Made by a program: the position numbers and the translations under genes. The notes below the pieces were generated by a model that did no database searches, was not told the origin of the DNA, and saw only the letters and a program-made list of their open reading frames with translations. 64,000 nucleotides of DNA from Microbacterium yannicii (GTDB lineage: Bacteria > Actinomycetota > Actinomycetes > Actinomycetales > Microbacteriaceae), in the NCBI RefSeq assembly GCF_024055635.1, contig NZ_JAMXMB010000011.1, forward strand, positions 98,330 through 162,329, given 5' to 3'. Positions 60,213 to 64,000 of this stretch are shown here, in pieces (within the stretch, counting starts at the first letter, position 1; each line of letters opens with the position of its first letter).

Positions 60213-60985
60213 CAGGACCGCGACTCACCCGAGTGGAGACGCAGGGGCGCGTCGGCTGGATCACGATCGATCGGCCCGAATCGCTCAACGCCCTCAATGC
60301 GCAGGTGATGCGCGAGGTCGTCGACGCGGCGACAACCTTCGACGCCGATCCGCAAATCGGCGCGATCGTCCTCACCGGGAGCGAGCGGGCCTTCGCGGCA
60401 GGTGCGGACATCGCTGAGATGGAGCCGCTCTCCGGTCTCGATCTCATGATGGACGAGCCGTTCGGCGGCTGGGCGAGGTTCGCCACCGTACGCACTCCGG
60501 TGATCGCCGCCGTCGCCGGGTATGCACTCGGGGGTGGCTGCGAGGTAGCGATGATGTGCGACATCATCCTCGCTGCCGACACAGCGACCTTCGGCCAACC
60601 CGAGATCAATCTCGGCGTCATTCCGGGAATGGGCGGAACGCAACGACTCATCCGAGCGGTCGGCTACTACAAAGCCGCCGACCTCGTGCTCACCGGCCGA
60701 CTCGTCAGCGCTCACGAAGCGGAACGGATCGGCCTGGTGTCACGAGTCGTGCCCGCCGACGACCTGCTGGCCGAAGCGGCGCGTACCGCCGAAGCTATCG
60801 CGGCCAAGTCGCTGCCCTCGGTATACGCAGCCAAGCAGGCCTTGGATGTGGCGATGGAAGGGTCGCTTGCCGAAGGCCTGCGCTGGGAGGCCCGCGCGTT
60901 CGCGGCGCTCTTCGACACGCACGACCAGAAGGAAGGGATGCGGGCCTTCCGCGAAAAGAGAGCGCCAGCGTTCCGCCACGGCTGA
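60209..60985 (+). CDS. Enoyl-CoA hydratase, canonical (258 aa)
   Basis: A crotonase with both catalytic acids: [11 protein letters not shown] (first Glu) and [20 protein letters not shown] (second Glu), and [23 protein letters not shown], with the C-terminal FREKRAPAF. It should hydrate trans-2-enoyl-CoA to 3-hydroxyacyl-CoA and is the most standard hydratase in the window. The ATG overlaps the CoA-transferase B stop. It probably works with the 3-hydroxyacyl-CoA dehydrogenase at 51312. Confidence 0.93.
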   Translation: MTGPRLTRVETQGRVGWITIDRPESLNALNAQVMREVVDAATTFDADPQIGAIVLTGSERAFAAGADIAEMEPLSGLDLMMDEPFGGWARFATVRTPVIAAVAGYALGGGCEVAMMCDIILAADTATFGQPEINLGVIPGMGGTQRLIRAVGYYKAADLVLTGRLVSAHEAERIGLVSRVVPADDLLAEAARTAEAIAAKSLPSVYAAKQALDVAMEGSLAEGLRWEARAFAALFDTHDQKEGMRAFREKRAPAFRHG

Positions 60986-61046
60986 AGCCCTGCATCGGCA
61001 AGACCACCGCGTGCGCGGGCGCACGCAGATTCAAGGAGGAATCCAC

Positions 61047-62219
61047 ATGTGCATCGACATTCCCGCTTCGGCCCCCGGCTCCACTCGCCGCGGCTTCCTG
61101 ACCGGTCTCGGGGTCACGGCCGCCGCAGGCGCGACGTACCTCGCCGCTCGACCGGCATCCGCGGCAGCCTCACCGACCATGAGCCAAGGGCGCAGTCGGA
61201 CGCGAATCGTGCCGCTCGGTACCGCCGGCGGGCCGATCTATCAGGGAAGCGGCCGCAACGGCACATCCACGGCGGTCGTCGTCGGCGAACGCGTGTACAT
61301 CGTCGACCTCGGTCTCGGTTCGCTGCAGCAACTGGCAGCGAGCGGCCTCGCTGCTTCGCCGACACTCCCGAGCTCTCTGGCACACGTCTCAGGTGTTTTC
61401 TTCACGCATCTTCATTCGGATCACACCGCGGATTGGCCGGCGATGTTCGCCACCTCGCCGTCCAACATCAACGGTCGAACTGGACCTGCGATCCGGGTGT
61501 ACGGCCCGGGAAGCCGCGGCAGTCTGCCCCGCGTCTATCCGCCGAGTCGTCCCGAGCCCGCAGTGATCTCCCCGGAGGACCCGGCGCCGGGGATTACGGC
61601 GATGACGGGTTACTTGACCAAAGCGTTCGCGCAGGACCTCAACGACCGGATCCGGGACAACAATGCCCCGTCCCCAGGGTCGCTGTTCGAGCTGCACGAT
61701 ATCGACATCTCAACGATCTGGGCGGTCGATCCCGACGGTGTTCCGCCGCGCACGGATCCGTTCCTCATCTGGGAGGACGGGGATGTGAAGATCACTGCGA
61801 CGCTCGTCGACCACCGCCCCACCGCGCCCGCCTTCGCCTACCGCTTCGACACACCGGACGGGTCGATCGTGGTCTCGGGCGACACGACGGTGAGTGAGAA
61901 CCTCATTGCGCTCGCTGAGGACGCCGATTATCTCGTGCATGAGGTGATCGACGCCGCGTGGGTCGACGAGATCGCAGCGAGCGTCCCCGAGCCGATCCGT
62001 GAAGCGTTGCGGCAGCACCTGATCTCCTCCCACACGACGATCGAGCAGGTCGGAAAAGACGTGGGCGAGCGGGCGGGAGCCAAGAACCTCGTGTTGACGC
62101 ACCTTGCGCCGTCCGACAACCCGGACGGCAGATGGATGCGGGCTCGAAGGGGTTACAGCGGCAAGGTGATCGTCGCTCGCGAACTGGTGGAGATCCCCGT
62201 GAGCAAGCGGCGTTCCTGA
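61047..62219 (+). CDS. Tat-exported metallo-beta-lactamase-fold hydrolase (390 aa)
   Basis: An MBL-fold enzyme with a twin-arginine signal: STRRGFLTGLGVTAAAGATYLAARPASA, Ala-x-Ala cleavage near residue 38. The metal motif THLHSDHTADW is intact, VVSGDTTVSEN carries the bridging Asp, and a late VLTHLAPSD supplies the last His. The group includes lactonases, arylsulfatases and phosphodiesterases. It would act outside the cytoplasmic membrane on a lactone or ester form of the substrate. AAGGAGGA precedes the ATG; a 61-base gap separates it from the hydratase. Confidence 0.85.
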   Translation: MCIDIPASAPGSTRRGFLTGLGVTAAAGATYLAARPASAAASPTMSQGRSRTRIVPLGTAGGPIYQGSGRNGTSTAVVVGERVYIVDLGLGSLQQLAASGLAASPTLPSSLAHVSGVFFTHLHSDHTADWPAMFATSPSNINGRTGPAIRVYGPGSRGSLPRVYPPSRPEPAVISPEDPAPGITAMTGYLTKAFAQDLNDRIRDNNAPSPGSLFELHDIDISTIWAVDPDGVPPRTDPFLIWEDGDVKITATLVDHRPTAPAFAYRFDTPDGSIVVSGDTTVSENLIALAEDADYLVHEVIDAAWVDEIAASVPEPIREALRQHLISSHTTIEQVGKDVGERAGAKNLVLTHLAPSDNPDGRWMRARRGYSGKVIVARELVEIPVSKRRS

Positions 62220-62431
62220 CATGTGGTGAGTCATCGGCTCGTCGGGGATGGTGGGAAGCCTCGACCCCGGCTTTCACGCGACCCCCGGCGTCGATGGCTC
62301 GAGCGGCCGAGAAGCATGGATGGTTGGACCACGGGCGCGGGAGCGTCGCGGGCTGAGGGGCCGCGCCGAGACACGGTCCGCCAGGTGTCTCCGGACGGAT
62401 TCCCGATGATCGTTGCCTTCCCTCGGTGGTG

Positions 62432-62665
62432 CTAGATCGATACCGCGGGCGTGGGTGCGTCGACGGCGAGCTTGATCCCGATTGCGCCGAGGAGTGTGCC
62501 GGTGACCCATCTCTGCCACCGCATCCACGCGCGAGAGGAGGTCATGCCTGCACGCCACCCTTGGCTGATGCTGCGTGAGACGAGGTAAATCATGTTCGGG
62601 CCTGGGGTGAGCACGAGCCCCAGCTCGACGAGCGCAATACCGGATGCGGCAGCCAACGAGATCAT
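62432..62665 (-). pseudogene. LysE-family exporter with an internal deletion
   Basis: The first 38 residues match a LysE/RhtB exporter N-terminus (IALVELGLVLTPGPNMIYLVSRSISQGWRAGM) and the last 27 match its C-terminus (RWQRWVTGTLLGAIGIKLAVD), joined in frame. The usual middle of about 130 residues with three to four membrane helices is gone. It cannot be a working exporter. The ATG at 62665 has GAAGGAAC upstream. The family normally exports amino acids or metabolites. Confidence 0.7.
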
Positions 62666-62907
62666 GAGCGTTCCTTCGCAAGATCGGATGAGCATCCTCA
62701 TCGACGCGAAGTCCATCAGAGTCTGTCACGAGCTCACCCAGGCCCGATGGATGCCGCGGCCCTCTCGTTCGCGATGGCCAACGACCGATCCTGTCGTGGC
62801 CGAGCGGGCGCGGTACGCGCCGCCGTCGAACCTCGACCTCGGCGTGATCGCGACGATCGAGAAGCTGCTGGAGGGCCTGCGGACGAGCTCAGCGACGCGA
62901 GATCGGT

Positions 62908-63525
62908 CTACGAGCCAGTTATCGCGCCGGGGCGGACCCGGAGACCCTCGAGCATGGCGGCGATCTCGGACCGTACTGCCGTCCTCGTCTGCACAGGCTC
63001 CGGAGAACGCGCGATGACGACTGCCGCCTCGCACAATGCTCCGAGGAGGAGCCGGGATCTCACTGAGCTGTCTCCCTCGCGCACCTGGCCCGCTGCCTGC
63101 AATCGGGCAAGGGCATCGGTCAGCAGCGCGCCGACGTATTCGTCCTCGACCGCTCTGGCCAGATCACGGCCGAGGACGGCAGGGCCGTCGAACACGACGA
63201 TCTGACCGATCGGCGGGCGCTGGCACTCTCGAATGAAAGCGTCGATGCCGGCGATGAGGCCGTCCCACCCACTGCCGGCGTCGGCGGCTGCGGCCGCCAG
63301 CGTCGACACGAGTTGCTGCTGCACCTGGACGAAGACCGCTCGAAAGAGCGCCGACTTATCCGCGAAGTGATGGTAGAGCGCGCCCTTGGTCATACCCGCA
63401 GATGCGGCGATGTCGTCGGTCGAGACCGCCGCGTAGCCTTCGTCGCCGAACAGCTGCGCTGCGGCGTTCACCAGCCGGGCGGCTGTGGCCTCTGAGCGCT
63501 CCTTCTGGCTGTGCGGGGTCATCAT
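62908..63525 (-). CDS. TetR family transcriptional regulator (205 aa)
   Basis: A TetR regulator: HTH at residues 15-60 (RLVNAAAQLFGDEGYAAVSTDDIAASAGMTKGALYHHFADKSALFRAVF, MTKGALYHHFADKSALF being the recognition helix region). The ligand domain has a TetR_C_6-like PPIGQIVVFDGPAVLG segment. It is divergent from the small SnoaL-like gene at 63613 and the spacer has a tandem/inverted repeat, the probable operator. ATGATG start, preceded by AGGAGG. Confidence 0.9.
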   Translation of the reverse strand: MMTPHSQKERSEATAARLVNAAAQLFGDEGYAAVSTDDIAASAGMTKGALYHHFADKSALFRAVFVQVQQQLVSTLAAAAADAGSGWDGLIAGIDAFIRECQRPPIGQIVVFDGPAVLGRDLARAVEDEYVGALLTDALARLQAAGQVREGDSSVRSRLLLGALCEAAVVIARSPEPVQTRTAVRSEIAAMLEGLRVRPGAITGS

Positions 63526-63561
63526 TGGGCCCTCCTTGACGGCGCGGGATCGCATCGCTAA

Positions 63562-63593
63562 CGTACATACTCCAAGTACATACTCCAAGTATG
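63562..63593. promoter_or_regulatory. Operator-like tandem repeat for the divergent TetR
   Basis: GTACATACTCCAA is repeated exactly (63562-63574 and 63575-63587), and the second copy continues to AGTATGT, making ACATACT-CCA-AGTATGT an inverted repeat (63577-63593). Three half-sites in this 90-base spacer suggest two TetR dimers or a strong operator. Confidence 0.6.
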
Positions 63594-63612
63594 TCGATCG
63601 CAAGGAGCCTTC

Positions 63613-63975
63613 ATGAATGATTTCGTCGAACGGTGGGCGGCCTTCTGGGCAGCCCCCGACCCCGATGCAGTTCACGCCATCGCGGACGAGCGCATCGTGC
63701 TGCGCTACCCGGGAGTATCAGAACCGATGACCGGTATCGACGCATGGAAGGAGCGTGTCGGGTCGATCGTCGAACGGTTTCCTGACGTGCGCCTCGACGT
63801 GACCTACCACGCGACCGTCGATGACCTCTGCTTCATCAGCTGGCGCGCGTCGGCCACAAGTCAGGGCAGGCCCATCTCGTGGGAGGGTACTGACCGGATG
63901 CTGCTCAGAGACGGCCGAGTGATCGACTCGATGGTTGCGTTCGACACGTCGGGCCTGCGCCCGGCCGCCGCTTGA
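63613..63975 (+). CDS. SnoaL-like / NTF2-fold protein (120 aa)
   Basis: A short SnoaL-like protein: start ERWAAFWAAPDPDAVHAIADERIVLRYPG, GIDAWKERVGSIVERFPDV, and FISWRASATSQGRPISWEGTDRMLLRDGRVIDS. It fits the NTF2/SnoaL-like superfamily that includes steroid isomerase and epoxide hydrolase; catalytic residues are not evident. It is the likely target of the adjacent TetR protein and may detoxify a small ligand of that regulator. AAGGAG precedes the ATG. Confidence 0.78.
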   Translation: MNDFVERWAAFWAAPDPDAVHAIADERIVLRYPGVSEPMTGIDAWKERVGSIVERFPDVRLDVTYHATVDDLCFISWRASATSQGRPISWEGTDRMLLRDGRVIDSMVAFDTSGLRPAAA

Positions 63976-64000
63976 ACAGGAGCGCGGCGCTCGCCCTCTG

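Noticed and set aside
1..64000. CRISPR arrays, rRNA genes, complete tRNA genes
   Set aside because: No regularly spaced direct repeats of suitable length, no rRNA-like sequence, and the only tRNA-like pieces lack the 5' half.

Overview
The window looks like chromosomal DNA of a high-GC actinobacterium, most probably a Microbacteriaceae member close to Microbacterium. This rests on the very GC-rich codon use, the frequent GTG starts with AGGAGG-type ribosome binding sites, tightly overlapping operons (ATGA or GTGA junctions), the actinobacterial style of the regulators and transporters, and one short copy of a sequence that recurs in these genomes (CTTCGACAGGCTCAG-like, 59486-59505). No housekeeping RNA gene or core operon fixes the species.

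Region 1 (1-16.4 kb) is an acyl-CoA catabolic block. After the tail of a branched-chain-amino-acid-type binding protein come short-chain dehydrogenases, enoyl-CoA hydratase/isomerases, a nitronate-monooxygenase-like flavoprotein, two pairs of acyl-CoA dehydrogenase subunits, one canonical acyl-CoA dehydrogenase, a thiolase, a GntR/FadR-type regulator and a TetR regulator. Together they could carry out beta-oxidation-like shortening of a cyclic or branched acid such as a steroid, terpenoid or alicyclic acid; the substrate cannot be read from the sequence. Several divergent promoters share imperfect TAATC/GATTA palindromes.

Region 2 (16.4-40.1 kb) is accessory DNA. A truncated enoyl-CoA hydratase marks its left edge, followed by an unusual Cys-repeat/HTH gene. 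Three copies of a tRNA-Ser-like 3' end lie near 17.75, 28.33 and 39.67 kb, each with a terminator hairpin and paired short repeats of 11-bp period that look like integrase arm sites. They divide the region into two cargo blocks without a recognisable integrase. Block A (18.4-28.0 kb) has a nucleoside hydrolase, a sugar-type ABC transporter, a ribokinase, a second divergent nucleoside-hydrolase-like protein, a LacI regulator and two divergent paralogous secreted propeller proteins; a LacI-like operator occurs at both ends. Block B (28.8-39.2 kb) has an aldehyde dehydrogenase remnant, a TetR regulator, a peptide/oligosaccharide ABC transporter with a permease-ATPase fusion, a GH3 glycosidase, a DUF1593 protein and a secreted SGNH lipase. 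Both blocks look like uptake and hydrolysis units for glycosylated compounds.

Region 3 (40.1-62.2 kb) is an aromatic or cyclic-acid degradation supercluster. It holds a CocE-type hydrolase, an MFS transporter, a six-gene operon (fumarylacetoacetase-like hydrolase, extradiol dioxygenase, FAD monooxygenase, APH-like kinase, enolase paralogue, D-2-hydroxyacid dehydrogenase), then a 3-hydroxyacyl-CoA dehydrogenase, aldehyde dehydrogenase, SnoaL-like protein, enoyl-CoA isomerase and TetR, then a cyclase-family protein, an ACMSD-like amidohydrolase, a second FAH protein, a two-subunit 3-oxoacid CoA-transferase, an enoyl-CoA hydratase and a Tat-exported metallo-beta-lactamase. Three of its promoters carry the same operator, TATCTACC-N8-GGTAGATA, which ties them into one regulon; the TetR encoded at 55074-55691, inside one of the controlled operons, is the best candidate regulator. 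The kinase-enolase-dehydrogenase trio, in which the enolase has lost a key His, is the most novel-looking item.

Region 4 (62.2-64.0 kb) has an internally deleted LysE-family exporter and a TetR/SnoaL-like divergent pair with its own operator.
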